DNA of 64,000 nucleotides from Euglena gracilis (taxonomy: Eukaryota > Euglenida > Euglenophyceae > Euglenales), in the NCBI GenBank assembly GCA_039621445.1, contig CP154956.1, positions 38,156,553-38,220,552 on the forward strand, written 5' to 3'. This document shows positions 37,701 through 49,200 of this stretch, piece after piece. Numbering within the stretch: position 1 is the stretch's first letter; each line of letters opens with the position of its first letter. The position numbers and the translations under genes were made by a program. The notes below the pieces were generated by a model. The model was not told the origin of the DNA. It worked only from the letters and a program-made list of their open reading frames with translations, and did no database searches.

Positions 37701-40700
37701 GAAATTTGGACTGGCTAGCCCGCCCCCCTGCCGGGGGGGGGGCGGGGGGGGGGGGCTGGACCCCAGCTGGACCCGAACCGGGGCGAGGTGGACTGAAATC
37801 GGGAAAATGCCCAAAAATGACCTGCAAAACACAATTTTGAAAAAATGATGCATCTGAGACCCCCAAAAATGCCCCAAACACCCCCCATACCCCATTTTTG
37901 GCCACTTTTGAACACAATTTTTCAAAAAATTTCGGCGTGGCGGGGGGGATGGGGGGGGGGGGGGGGACTGGGGGTCTATACCCAAATCGGGGCTGGCTGC
38001 AGCCGCCCCCCCCCGGGGAGGGGGGGTTCGCAAAACCTTAGAGGATGTATGACCCTGACGCTGTGACCCTGGCTCCGGTGAAACCTATGCCGAGGCGTGG
38101 GTCCCTGTGGTAGTCTTTTGTTTTTTTGGGGGGGTCCTTTCGGTCTTGTGCGCTGGGTTGAGAAGGAAAAAAAATTTGGGGGGGAGCCGCTCGTTTTGGG
38201 GGGGGGGGTATGCCTATGTCAGCTTGATGGTTCAGGACAGCCTGGGAGTACTTGGTGTTTGTCTATGTCCTTCGGTGGCGGGTGATGGGGGTGGGGGGGG
38301 ACTGAGGGGCGTATGTGTACCCCCCTTTTTTTTTTTTCGGCCACAATTCGCCCTTGTCGGCACTGTACCCCCTCCGAACATGTACGCCGTAAAAGAGCCC
38401 CCGTTTGTGACCTACGTCCGTTGTGCCCCGTGTATTTTTTTTGTATAGTTTTACTTTTTTTCTTTTTGATGTGTGGACCACCCTGTGCGTTCCCCCCGGG
38501 TGGAGGATCACTCGTAGCACTTTTTTAAAAAACCCTCAGTCACCAAAAAAAACCAGGAGCACTAATGGTCTTCTGTCTCATGAAACAACGGTGCGCAGTC
38601 CCTTTAGGCCATTTTAGGGCCAAAAAACAGGAAATTTGGGGACTCCGGCGCCGGGGTATGACTCAAGACACTTTTGGCCCACTCCTGGCCGACCCCCCCC
38701 CCGGGGGGGGGGGAGGGGGTGTCAGGGCAGCCCAAAACCAGTCAGTCTATGAAAAAAACAGTCACCCCACCCCCTGCGGGAGGGGGGGGGTTGGGGGGGA
38801 GGGCCTGGTGGGAGTGCTTAAGCAATTGTCTGACAGCATGGAGTGTTGTGAAGGGAGGGCAACAGGGACGCGTTGGCCGGGAGTTGAGAATGCTAGGCAA
38901 ACGACCCTAGAGGACACCCCTTGCGTTTGTGTCCAAGTGTCCTCGCCACAGTGGCCCCAAATGGGCCAGCAAGCGGATCATATGAAAAAAGAAAAATAAG
39001 AAAACCGCCTGGTGAGTACTTGGGTGTTGTCTATGTCCTTCGGTGGCAGGGGGGATGGGGGTGGGGGGGGGGGACTGAGGGTGTCGTTTTATACCAAGCC
39101 CACGGGACTTGCGTCGGGCGGCCCTACCGAGCCTGGCGCAAGAGTCCTTGTCGGGGGTACGGGGTGCCCGCCGAGAATTACATCGTAGCACGGCCGGAAA
39201 AAGAGCCCCCACCGTGTGTTGAATCCTATACGTACGTTGTGCCCCGTGGCGATGGGCCGGCCATCAACGGGGAGGGAGGGTTTTTGCTGTGTGACCACCC
39301 GGCTTGCGTTCCGGGTGGGAGGATCACGATGGGCTCGTGGAGGCTCTCGAGCAGGGCTGGGGGCCCCCAGGGGCGATTCCTTCCCCTTAGGGAATTAGGG
39401 ATTCCCCTTAGGGAATCCAATTTGGGCCCCCGGGCGGGGGATGGCGGCCCACTCCGGGGAAGTCGGGTCGGGTTTTTTGTGTATGATTGGTGTTCAAATT
39501 GCGCTCGGTTTTGGTAGAGCATGCCTGCTTGGGGGTTGGGGGGTAGGGTGGTGAGAGGGGAAAAGGCTTGTTGAGCAGCACTGTGAAGCTGAGGGGCGGG
39601 TTGGCGAGGTGGAGGGGGGTGAGGCAGCCTTTGCCCATTGGACTCTTTGGGGGGGGGGGGGTAAGGGGGAAAAGAAAAAAAATTTTGTAATAATAAGACT
39701 ATTTTCCGGGGGTGGGGGGCTGGTGGCTGTTCAAGGTTTCCCGGAGAGGCCCCCCGAGTGTGTGAAGGTGCCCGACGGCACATAGAATCCCTGGCAGGTG
39801 GGGGGGGGTCCACCCCCCCCCTGCGGGCCAGGAGGGTGGGGGGACACCCCCCACCTAAACCATGTACGCCCTCCTTATATCAAACCCTGGGGGGGGTTCC
39901 CAGCCCGGATTTGGGCTGCTGGCTGGATTTGAGCTGGCTGGCTGGCTGGACCCCCCCCCGGGGGGTAGGGTACCCTCCGGCTTAAGAAATCCCCTGGGGA
40001 TGACGCGCTTGTGGGTTGCAAGGTGCAAAGGGAAAACCGACTGGGTGGGGTAGACCGTGGGGGGGGGGGCGTGGGGCGGGGCACGGGGCACGAGGCTGCA
40101 TACGGGCCGAGAACGCGAGGGCCGGGGTGGCGATGGGGGACAGGAGGGGCCCCCCGGGGGAGTTCGGGATGAAGGTGGCGGCGGTGTTGGCGAACTGGGC
40201 CGCCGACCCTGGGGGACGGGGGGACCAGGGGGGGGGGGGGGAAAGGGTTCTCTGGAGTGGAACGGTGGTTGGAGTTGGTATGAAGTGGCCTTGCAGTGCC
40301 ACTCCACACTCACTGAAGGACTGACTCCCAGTTGAAAAAAATTCTCTGGCCCAGAGACGGCCCTTTCTTTGACCACTGACTCCTCCGGTGTGGTGGTTCG
40401 TTGTTCCGAAAATCCCACTGCATGAGCAACTCCAGTTCAGATGTCAGGCATCACCATGCGTTCCAGGGGGCTAAGGGCTGGCGGTGAGAGTCACTGCCCC
40501 CCCTCCCTCCAGTGGTGTTGCAGGGGGTCACACATACACACAATGCGAGTGCGTGCGCACAAACACACACGCGCATGCACACGCACACACACAATACACA
40601 ACACACGCACACACAACTCACAACCCACACACACAACACACGTACACACAACACACCCGCGCGGACGCAAACACACACCCTGCAACGTCAGGGCGGGGGA

Positions 40701-40837
40701 GGAGTACGTCCGAGTACGCTGCGCGGTGGTGCGGACCGGCCCCGCCCCCAGGTTGTGAATCTGGAGGGCGCTGTCCGCCGACAGGCTGAGCGAGGTCGTG
40801 GAAGTGTTGAGGTCGCCACAGCCCACAGCCAGTACCC
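21756..40837 (-). CDS. Type I membrane protein with P-domain-like ectodomain (10 exons; 5' start not identified)
   Basis: Exons: 40837-40679, 40208-40104, 27305-27201, 26451-26363, 24515-24371, 24213-24115, 23585-23488, 22597-22483, 22285-22176, 21878-21756 (TGA at 21758-21756). All join in frame; introns are GT-AG except 26362-24516 and 23487-22598, whose ends pair instead. Order of parts: Ser/Thr/Asn-rich beta-strand segment (exon 1), a P-domain-like module (exons 2-5), a second beta segment with YSPAVGDELLLLRGANLVG (exons 6-7), one hydrophobic helix LAVGISLVSLVALAGAVVLV (exon 8), then a cytoplasmic tail with GEDEEDGE and a Pro/Ala-rich end. Likely an adhesin or receptor-type surface protein. 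The second intron is 12.8 kb. Exon 1 needs a phase-1 upstream exon; none with a start codon was found between 40.84 and 43.19 kb. Function unknown. Confidence 0.72.
22483..22597 (-). CDS. Transmembrane exon of the P-domain gene
   Basis: Encodes APSPAEELALAVGISLVSLV followed by ALAGAVVLVLWSSRLMSHG: about 23 uncharged residues flanked outside by Glu-Glu and inside by Ser-Ser-Arg, so the C-terminus should be cytosolic. Its donor is a normal GT (CACG|GTGTGT); its upstream boundary only stays in frame with a nonconventional junction. Confidence 0.75.
24371..27305 (-). other. P-domain-like core (three exons of the membrane-protein gene)
   Basis: Exons 27305-27201, 26451-26363 and 24515-24371, with exon 40208-40104 supplying the first strand. 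They read HTHITDLDIVLIAPDGTRVE, then NFTDSAGQSAATA, then FQPLQSLSNIK and GIWQLSVQDTA. This is the order in proprotein-convertase P domains and bacterial P-type secretion domains: a TDLDI.L..P.GT strand pair, a D.A..S segment, a PLS.F turn and a G.W.L.V.D closing strand. No protease catalytic domain accompanies it here. Assignment is by remembered pattern, not by a profile search. Confidence 0.68.
25785..25998. mobile_element. Fold-back element, AAATAACACCCCCC type
   Basis: Tandem and inverted blocks of CCAAATAACACCCCCCCC with a short GC-rich core, ending GGGGGTATTTGGGGGG. In the nonconventional intron 24516-26362 of the P-domain gene. Confidence 0.55.
27419..27690 (+). mobile_element. Decayed CAGGGCGGTCC-family MITE
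   Basis: Starts CAGGCAATCCTTAAGCGG and keeps TTTCTGGCATCCTTAACATC and GTCCCTTTAAGAC. About 110 bp upstream of the exon 27305-27201. Confidence 0.5.
29642..31524. repeat. Cluster of eight GCGCANNTGCGC palindromes
   Basis: Exact 12-bp palindromes at 29642, 29767, 29940, 30712, 30892, 31114, 31209 and 31513 (start positions), with centres CC, TG, TG, TC, GA, TT, GA and CA. The intervals are irregular (95-772 bp) and the flanks are not simple repeats. Lies in the 12.8-kb intron. Function unknown. Confidence 0.85.
31575..31722 (+). repeat. tRNA B-box-like motifs (possible SINE remnants)
   Basis: GGTTTCAAAGCC, GGTTTCAAACCC and GGTTCACACCCC occur within about 130 bp, each followed by GAGAC or GAGCC. 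These resemble the B box (GGTTCRANNCC) of tRNA-derived elements. No complete tRNA fold was found. Low certainty. Confidence 0.25.
33403..33925 (+). mobile_element. Fold-back element, TATAAGAAACCC type
   Basis: Terminal blocks of alternating CCCAAATATAAGAAACCC and its complement flank about 230 bp of unique sequence containing TTAATTACATGTGACCGCCG and AGACTGGACTGGCTTCATCT. Same element, inverted, at 49590-50053. Confidence 0.8.
35036..35385. repeat. Minisatellite, about 7 units of about 50 bp
   Basis: Units contain gatgagggcgtgccc, gcagaggccggg and atgatatgat. One unit near 35138 is shortened and the last is degenerate. Sits between gypsy-derived copies in the 12.8-kb intron. Confidence 0.9.
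35946..36170 (+). mobile_element. Ty3/gypsy retrotransposon fragment: RNase H tether
   Basis: Open + strand segment with RWHEFLSQFNLVVIYTPGHT then QKVADPLSRA, matching the end of Ty3/gypsy RNase H (RW...L..F...I.Y.PG......AD.LSR). It is antisense to the host gene and inside the 12.8-kb intron. Reverse transcriptase and a full integrase are not visible, so it is a dead remnant. Confidence 0.85.
36455..36540 (+). mobile_element. Possible integrase zinc-finger start of the same gypsy remnant
   Basis: LVVLYDDAKGGAWHSQRRT resembles the HD...GH.G..KT start of retroviral-type integrase zinc domains, about 300 bp after the RNase H motif and on the same strand. Weak similarity; the intervening sequence belongs to the local repeat. 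Confidence 0.35.
37634..38051 (+). mobile_element. MITE with TIR and perfect 8-bp target duplication (family CATACATCTCT)
   Basis: Begins CATACATCTCTTTAAGGACC and ends with CCTTAGAGGATGTATG, imperfect inverted repeats. The flanks are ACCCTGAC at 37626-37633 and ACCCTGAC at 38052-38059, a perfect 8-bp duplication as made by hAT-type transposases. No coding capacity. A second copy is at 55718-56217. Confidence 0.9.
38225..39345 (+). repeat. Duplicated unidentified segment
   Basis: 38225-38520 and 39010-39345 share GTCTATGTCCTTCGGTGGC, a GGGTGGGGG-ACTGAGGG run and, downstream, peptides KEPP...Y and PGG.I. The second copy is open over VPRGDGPAINGEGGFLLCDH. It may be part of a mobile element ORF; no family recognised. 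Confidence 0.4.
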
Positions 40838-43185
40838 CTGTGGGAAATGGTCAGCAGAACGTCACCGCCCCACACACCCACCCACACCCACACACACCGC
40901 AATCATACACATCCACCCACCACGTAATTGCACACACCACATCACACACACATAAAACATACAAGTGCACATGCACGCCCAAACCACGCGAGGCAGTGTG
41001 GTCTGCCAACGCCAGCCATTCTTGACCCCACAGGAGCGGTCGATGGTTTTGGTTCATCAATGCCGGGACCAGAAGCAGATTTCTCAACCAGCAACGGGCA
41101 TCATATCGTCGTGGTTCCTGCCGGCAAACTGGGGTTGAGCGGCGGATCGGGCTTCCGGGGGGACGGCACCCTTCGTCGACGCCTCAGTTGCCCACGCCCG
41201 CCGTTGTTCCCCCCCCCACTCCCCGCTGCTGGGCCAGTCCAGGGACTGCCTGTCTATCCTTCAGCCCGCAAATGCTTTGGGATGGTTGGTTGGGGGTCAA
41301 AGTTCAGGAATTGTTGCTCAGGTCTGGTCAGGCGTGCTCAGGGAAGATGCCGTTTTTTTTATATTGTAATATTTTATCAAAAGGGTCGTAGGGCATATTT
41401 GGGATCATGTCAGGCACGTCAATGAAAATCCACAAAGCATTATTAGTTTTGGGGGGAGAAAGCAACAGCGTTGCCAAAAAAAACCTCTTGGATACTCTCG
41501 TTTTTTATTTACAGGGGTTTGCTCTTAGGCAGTCTACCTCAGGCTTGTCAAAAGTGGATTTTGACTTTTCAATAGGATTTTGACAAGTGCCCTTTCTCGG
41601 ATTTCTCAGTGCGCATCGCCAAAAAAACGTGCCACCAGGCAGGGGGGACGAAAAGGGGGGGGTTTGGGACATGTTCCAGGGGTGATCCCAGCCAAAAACG
41701 CAACAAGGGGGCTTAATTCATCGTTGTTTTATTTGCCAAAAATTGAAACAGAGAAAAAATTAACTTCACTTGTGCAATCACGCAAAGAAAAGCCCAAAAG
41801 ATTAATTGCGAAGTTCACCACCAAAATGAATAGATTACCCGTTGACCGGTTACAAGAGGGAGAGGTAGGCCAATTGGGGCGTTTGAGGGGTAATAAGTTA
41901 CAAGTGGGGGGGGGGGGGGGGGTTTCACCCAACCGTTGGGGATAAAATTGGGAGATCAGTCAGGTGTGAGAATGGCAGTGCCAGATGGTTCGTTCTGGCA
42001 CTGTGGTGTTGCATGTGCACGTATATATGTGTGTATACGCACAAAAAACATTCACATCCCAAATGCATCGACATAGGAGCAAGACAGACTGTGAGGGCTT
42101 TGCACTTCATGAAGTGAGGACATGAGGATTGCACCTCAACGGAATTAGATAGGTGCAGGGGAGAGAAGGGAGTAATGTGAGAAGCAAAGTGCGAAGGGTC
42201 AGTACCAGGCTTCTGTTTAAAAACCCCACAGGAGTCACTTTCTTCCCTGAGAAATCCCATCTGTTCGTTGAGCCACAGTTTTCACGTCGCCGCAGGGAGG
42301 CTGCTCCCAAAGTGACCCAAGAAATCCTCCTCGCGCTTCAGGCGCAAGGCAAAAGGCAAAGAGCAAGTGCTTTCCGGTTCAGGCCGGGGTTCCAGCACCC
42401 AAATCCCCCCACTCCCGGGGCCCCTGTGGCCGAAAGCTAGTCCGCCGCTCCGAAAAACCAGTCACGGGGGGGTCCGCAGCCCCCAAACAAAAGCCTGCCT
42501 GGTGGCCGCCACCCGTACAGTGGAGCCGTGCGCAGGTGCGCCACTAGGGCGGCAAGAGGCTGGGCAGGGCCACTCTGATCAGGGGGGGGGGGCAGCCTCC
42601 AGCCGGCCAGCCTTGGGAGCTCCTCGTCCCAAAGGATTTGCTGGGGCCAGCCAATCGGTTTTCGCCCAAAAACTGCGAGTCCCGCTGTGTGAACGGCATG
42701 GGGAATTGCCCCTAGGGGGTTCCCCCCGCCCCCCCCCCCACCCAGACTGGCATAGGGACCCCGGCGGGGACCTCCCAAAAAAAAATCGGGCCATCTGAGG
42801 GCATTTCCCAAATATTTTTGGCGCTTTGTGCCGAACCCCATACCTGGGCCTCTGGCCTGGGACCCCCCCTTGGGCCCCCCCCCCTGACGGTGCTTCTGCA
42901 GGAAGGTTGCGACGGTCTTTGAGAAAGATGAAAGAGATGCAAGTCGGTAAGAAGGTTGAAAATTTTTGGAAATATTAAAAAAAATGAAATATTAAAAAAG
43001 ATGACAGAAACACCAAAGGTCAAACGCAATGTCGCGCGAAGTTCGGAGCGATGCACAAGATTTGCCCACCCAAAAGAAAGGAAAGCGGAGGGCAGCACCA
43101 CCCCTCAAACAACCTTTGATGCAGGCCCCCCTGTACAACGTTGGCAAGGATGGGCCGGGCGGAGGAGGGTCAGAGCGGAGACGCG
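40838..43185. other. Spacer between DUF229 stop and P-domain gene exon 1
   Basis: No start-bearing exon, signal peptide or trans-splice landmark could be identified on the minus strand. Contains a G-run at about 41907-41925 and unique moderate-GC sequence. A missed short first exon is possible. Confidence 0.45.
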
Positions 43186-43281
43186 TCACTTCGGCCCCTT
43201 GCACACGCAGTACTTCTGGGCCTCGGCGGAGACGCACTGCCAGAGGTGCCCGTACTTGGCCGTCCGGACGGCGTTGATGAC
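43186..43281 (-). CDS. Last DUF229 exon and stop
   Basis: Encodes [20 protein letters not shown] then [11 protein letters not shown] and TGA. The KYG....CV......YC.C ending is typical of the DUF229 C-terminus, so this is a genuine end and not intron read-through. Acceptor CCCCACCGCAG is conventional. Confidence 0.85.
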   Translation of the reverse strand, partial: VINAVRTAKYGHLWQCVSAEAQKYCVCKGPK

Positions 43282-46200
43282 CTGCGGTGGGGTCGGGGGG
43301 GGGGGGGGGGGGGGGACCTTCCGGGGCAGGGTGAACGCACAATGAGGGACTGGGTTGGCCCGCCACGGTGGCCTCCCACACACCTCCCCCTGGGCCATCC
43401 TCTGCAGGGAGGGCAGTTTGAACACCACCGACCAGGCCACCGGCCCCGCGTTCTGCTGCGGCAGGGCCTGGGGAGCAGCGGACCGGGCGAGGGGGGCCAA
43501 CCGGGGTCGGCCATGGGAGCACAAGCCATCGCAAACCACCGGCCATCCCTGACCACCGCGGCTGTGTTGTACTTGAAACTGACTCCCCGGGTATTTGTTT
43601 GCTTGCCGCCCTTCTCTGTCAGCCGCAGGGGCATTTGAGGGCGGTCCACTCCCACATGACTGACAGGCCTTTCCTGTCCACAGGTTTGTGCAAGCATTGG
43701 CGGCAGCCTTTAACGCCGCCACCTTCCAACAGGGATCAACAAATGAGGGGTATGTGTGGCAGCGAACCGACAGCGAATCCCACCCCCGCTGCAAACCCCA
43801 CCCCCACTCCCACCCCAAAGGCATTGGGGGAGAAAAAAAACCCCCCAAAAGAATGCCCCCCCCCCCTGCAAATAATACCCCCCCTCGGGCCGGGACTTTG
43901 GTGACCGAGTTAATACCCTCCCCCCAATTTCGGGCCAACAACCCAGATTTTGACCTGAAAATGAAGGTAAAAATAACAATGTTTGACAATAAATTTACAA
44001 AAAAAAATCGAAAATGCTAAATTTCATGAGAAAGTAAAATAAATGACCAAGAAGGGGGTTTGGGGTGCTGTTTTGGGTCCTATGGGACTTCGAAAAATTC
44101 AAAAAAATTGAGGTGCATTTACCCCCCCCCAAATAATACCCCCCCTCGGGCTGGGACTTCGGGCGAAAAAATAATGCCCCGGGGGGGTATTATTTGTATC
44201 ATTTGGGGGGCTTTACCTGCAGTCATATTTGCAGTATTCTCTCTAACAGCGCGAATGGTGTCAAACGCCAGCCTATGTTGCTTGCCTGACAAGGAACGCT
44301 GGGAACGAAAAAAATCCGTCAAATTCATTCTTGCCTTCCCCCTCAAACCTTTACCATGAGCAACAAGAAGATGATTATCAGTTCAAGCGGCAAAGTTCAT
44401 ACACAAATCCATACTTGGTGTGATCCATTTCCTTCAACAAATAAATATGGGCGTTGCAAATCATTTTGGGTTTCCCTTGCCAGAGCTGCTGGTAAACAAT
44501 TATGAGCCAGTGGGCCAGCGGGAGGGGTCACTTTCCCAAGGCGAGGGGACAGAGGGGAAACAGGGGTTATCTTAAGGACCCGGGGGGGGGGGTCCACCAG
44601 CTGGAAAAAAGGTGCTGGCTGGAAAGAAAAGGTGCTGGCTGGACCCCCTCAGGGGGTTGGGCGGTCCAGGGAGGTGGTTCAAAGCCGGCTGGCAGCTGGA
44701 CCCAGCAGCTACCCAAAAAATGCCCCAAAAAAGCCCAAATCCAGCTGGGGTGGATTTTTTTCAGCCAAATTTAGGTGAAACTCCCAAAAAGCCCTGGGGG
44801 GAAATCCACCAATCCAATGAGGGTTTAAGTGCCCGGATGTGCATTACACCGGGAGGTGTGCAGGACGGCCTGGGGGGCCAACCCCTCACCCCCACCCGTA
44901 AATTTCCGGGGTTCCTGCTCAGCCCTGGGGGGGGGGGGGACACCGCCGGCCGGACGCGGACGTCAGCCTCCAGGATGTGGGCGTCCTCCGCGGTGTAGCG
45001 CACCGCCAGCAGGTCCAGGTCCGCGGCGGACCACGCCACACACAGCGGGGCCGGCGCCATCCTGGGACCCCGGGTGTCGGTGTGTGTGTGGGGATGGGGA
45101 GGGGCGGGGAGAGCGTTGGCACTGTGGGGGGGGGGGGGGGCAGCGGGCCGTCGGGCGAAGAGGCAGCAAAGTGTCCGGGGAGGGGGACACTTGTCAATGA
45201 AATCCGTGCGCTAACCCAAAAAGTTATTTTTTGACTTTTTCATCTAAATCTCATTTCAAAAACCAGGAGCCTGTTTGAAATCCCTTGTGTTGGGAAACCC
45301 CCAGGCAGGTTTCCCCAGAGAGGTCATGTTGCCCGCCTGTGGGAAATGGGGGTTTCCCCAGGAGGCACCTGTGAAGGAATTGGGCCACGAGGGGCAGCAG
45401 CGCGCGGTACGCCAGCAACTCCGCGGGCTTGACGATGGCCTGCCACTTGGCGCACAGGCAGAAGTAGTGCGGCACACCCGCTTGCTGCGACCCATATCAA
45501 TCGCAACGGGGGGGCCAGGGCACCGGGGCACCTCTCTCCCCTTTCTCCAAGAACCCTGCTTCTGGTGCTTTTGCAGTTCTTTCTCTGGGCGCCTGGATGA
45601 ATACTTCCAAAAAAAGCCGGTCGTGTCCACGACGACGGCGCCGCACTACCATTCGAGCGGGATGGTTTGTGGGCAACAACTTCTTCATCGTGCTCGTCTT
45701 CTGTGTATCCCTCGGGTCTTATATCTTTTGTCTCATACCTCGGTCCCTTGAGACACATACCTCCTGCATGAGACACACACACACACCCTGGAGTGAACTC
45801 CTGGCAGCAATTGGGGCAGCCACCATTAAATGGGCCACCGAGGCTGCTCCACATATGGTGCAGGGAGGGCCAGCCCAGCCCAGACACGCGTATGCTGCAG
45901 CGGGAGCGGTGGGCGTACCGCGCAGGTCCGGTTGGGCGGGACGCGCTGGGTCAACAGGTCGAACTTGGGCGGCTTACGGCGCAGCACGCGGTCCAGCCCC
46001 GACTCATACGCCTGCCGCCCGGTAGGCATGGCCCTCACAGGCGTAGCGTGCCGGACGCCCAGTCCCCCCCTCTGGGAAATTGGCGCGCCAAACTGACAGC
46101 CACAGGAGGGGGGGGGGGCGAGTCAGCCACATCAATGATGACTCTCTGGCCACTTGAATGACGGCCATTGTTGGGCATTCTAAACACCAGCTTTGAAATA

Positions 46201-49200
46201 TCGCCAAGAGTGAAAAGCTGTATCCTCGCAATGGTCAAAAAAACTAAAACATGGTGCCCTACGGAGCGCCATCCGTCACAGATTTGCATGTTAAGCGCAG
46301 CCATTTCTCCAGCATATGCTGCAGAAAATGGAAGCCAGCTAAGCCAGCTTAGCTGGCTTAGCCCAGAAAATGGAAGCCAGCTTCCACCGAGAGAAAACGT
46401 TGCAGAACCTCTTACAGGTTTTGCGCCTGCAACGTGATAGCGGTGCACAGTTTTGTTTTGTTTTGTTTGACATAAAACAGCGGTCAGCCCGCCAGCACAC
46501 CGGGTCACGGAACAGGTTGGCCGGCAGCCGGGCCATTGTCTTGTAGAAGTCCCACTTGGACACGAACTGCTGCGCGTTGTGGCGCAGCGTCGCGTCCACG
46601 TCCCACCCCACCGCCCCCTGGAGGGCCGAAGGGGGGGCTTTGGTTCTCGGGAACTGCCCTTTGGGGTCAGCGCACAGAGCCGAGGCGCAGCAGCTGGAGA
46701 GGGATGGGGGGCGGAGGGGAGGAGACCCGGGGGAGGCCGAGGAGGAGGGGGCCCGTTCTTCCACTCCAGCCGGCCGTGCTCCGCCGTGGCGTACGGGCTG
46801 TACGTCAGGCCGTGGTCCGACGTGAGGACGAACACCCCCTGCGAACCCCCCGGCACGGCGCAGCAGGTGGGGCCTGTCCCGAGGGCGGTCCCGGCGTGTG
46901 GCAAGAGCCACACACCAGCCGCCGTCCCTGGACCACTTCAGCCTGGGGACGCATGGACAACAACGCCACAGATCATACCAAGGGGGGACACTGTTCAGCG
47001 AAAGGGTGGGCGTTTCATTAATTGCGTTCAGTGGCAGGCGGCCCCAGAACTCTGAATTCCGTGGCCACCACCGTGAAGGTCGGGGGACGAAGGTTGAATT
47101 TGAATTCCCCAGGGGTGAGGGGTGGGGAAGGGAAACCTCCTGCTCCACCACATGTCGCAGCAGCTGGACGAGAGGGGCGTCCAGCCCCCGCACTGTCGCC
47201 ATGCGGACGTTGTGGGCCACCTGGACGTGGACGTACACGTACCTGTGCCGGCGAAGAAACAGTGCGTGCACGGCAGGCGACGAGGCACAGCGTGTATCAG
47301 TCCAGAAAAAAAAAGCTCTCACCGTCACACACACACATACACGTGACGTGCAACGCAAGCAGATTGCCAGTGGCACAGAACACACTGCCTGCAACCGCAG
47401 CAAAGGCCAGCAACGCGATGGGACAGTGGATTGGAGTCATCAGCGAACGGATTTGTGGACGATTTCCGAGGCCTCCTCCAAAGCAGGGGACCACGCGTCA
47501 ACGACTGGCACGGTCCCCACGGGGAGCAGCACCTCTTGCACTCCAGGCGCTGCGTGACGCAGTCGGTGGCGAAGTCGAGGACGTAGTCCACCGCCCGGCG
47601 GCCGCCCCAGCAGTGGCCCAGCGACTCCTCCGCGAAGGGGCAGTAGACGTGCCCCTCCTCGTTGAGGGCCTGGGGGGGGGGGCGAGTGTGGCGGTGGCGG
47701 CGTGGGGGGGGGGGGGGTGGATTGGGGGGTCCAAGCAGCCGGCACCTTTTTCCAAACAAGGCCCACCTGGAGAAGCCAGCAGCTCCAACCTGGCTGCGGG
47801 AATCCCTCCCCCTGGGGGTCAGCTGAAACGATGGTGGGTCTCCGCAGACCACGTGGCGGGGTCTGAAGGCTTTCCCCCAAGGGTCACACGAGTCACACAA
47901 ACGGCGCGGTGCCAGCGCTGACTGGACAGTCCCCCTCCCCTCTGCCTCTGGCAGCCCAGTCAAAACATTCTGCGTGAAGCCATGGCGCACCTCGAGATGA
48001 GGCCCCAATGACACGGCCAGAATGCACACACGCAAACACAGGCACACGGCCCAACCTTGCCGCACTCCTCACCCTTCCACTGCACAAAAGTCCTCCCGAA
48101 GTCGAGGTAGTGGTCGTGGTGCGCCCCAAGGGACGTCTGCGGACTGGGGAAGGGCCCGCCGCTCAGCGCTCCCGTGCCACTGCAAAGTGCGTGAGGCTTG
48201 CCACTCTGAGGAAGGCATCCCGAGCGAAGGAAACGAAGCTGGACCTCAAATGCAACCGAAAAAAAACAGCGAGTGGAAAAAGGTCACACACGAGGAGGCA
48301 TTTACAGGCAACCTGCAGGCCTGGCAATGAGCGGGGTGGCGGGAGGGGAGGGCAGACTTGAACACGTACTGTCCCGCGAGGCCGAAGTAGGCGCTGTTGA
48401 ACCGCAGGTCGGAGGCGTAGCACGAGGTGTAGTTCCATTGCCGCAGCAGGTTGGGCAGGTAGATGCAGCTGTGGCCGGGGATGGGGGAGAGGGAGTTGGG
48501 CCCCCAACTGAATAACAATGTGGCTGGAGGTTCGAGGTGCCGAAAAACTGCAAAAAAAAAAACGTTGTACACTAATGAGTGTTTGCCGTGTGGTCACGGA
48601 CACAGCTGAGCATTTCTAGCGCGTCATCCTGTGAGGTGCCCCCAATGCTGCAAGTCCCATCCCAAAGGCTTGTATGGGAAGCCCTGAGACTGAAGCCCTG
48701 AGAAGAGGAAAGACTGTTCTCCCTCGGGTTTCGGTTTTTGTGTCTCTTGGGAGAAGGAGGTCGATCAGCAAAACTTTTATTAAATTATTTTGTTTCCATT
48801 TACTAATTTGTTTATGTTTTGCACAAAAAACTAAACAGAAAACAGCGCACAAATAAAGATTGTTGCAGAAGATCAAAAAAATTGTTGTTGTTTGTTGCAA
48901 AACAAAACAAATCCTCCGTGCTGTGTCTGGGGGAGCGCGTCTGTGCAACCACAGGCATGAAACCGGGGCGTAGCAGGGGTGTAGTCACAGGGGTGGGGGG
49001 TTCACATCAGCCCCACAGGCCATCTCCCCCCCCCCCGGCAAACGCGCCTGGGGCAGGCCGGGCTGCGGGCACCCCAGCGAGGCCGCTTGCGGGGGACCTG
49101 CATGCCGGCGAACATCTGCGGGATGTTGTGGCTCGTGTCTGCGGACGGCGAGGCGGAGGAGTGGCGTGGAGGTAGGACATTCACGGTGAGCCCTTTTTTG

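Larger units (their letters stand above)
27306..40103 (-). other. 12.8-kb conventional intron of the P-domain gene
   Basis: Donor C|GTATGCAGCC after 40104 and acceptor CCTTTTGCAG before 27305 are conventional and in phase 1, and the joined protein reads straight through the first P-domain strand. Contents besides the listed elements: a GC-poor region 28.0-29.1 kb with nothing recognisable, a duplicated + strand segment (38225-38520 and 39010-39345), and G-rich filler. Confidence 0.75.

Noticed and set aside
42437-42841. Minus-strand 134-codon open frame as a possible first exon of the P-domain gene
   Set aside because: No start or signal peptide in a useful place and no phase-1 donor that would feed exon 40837.
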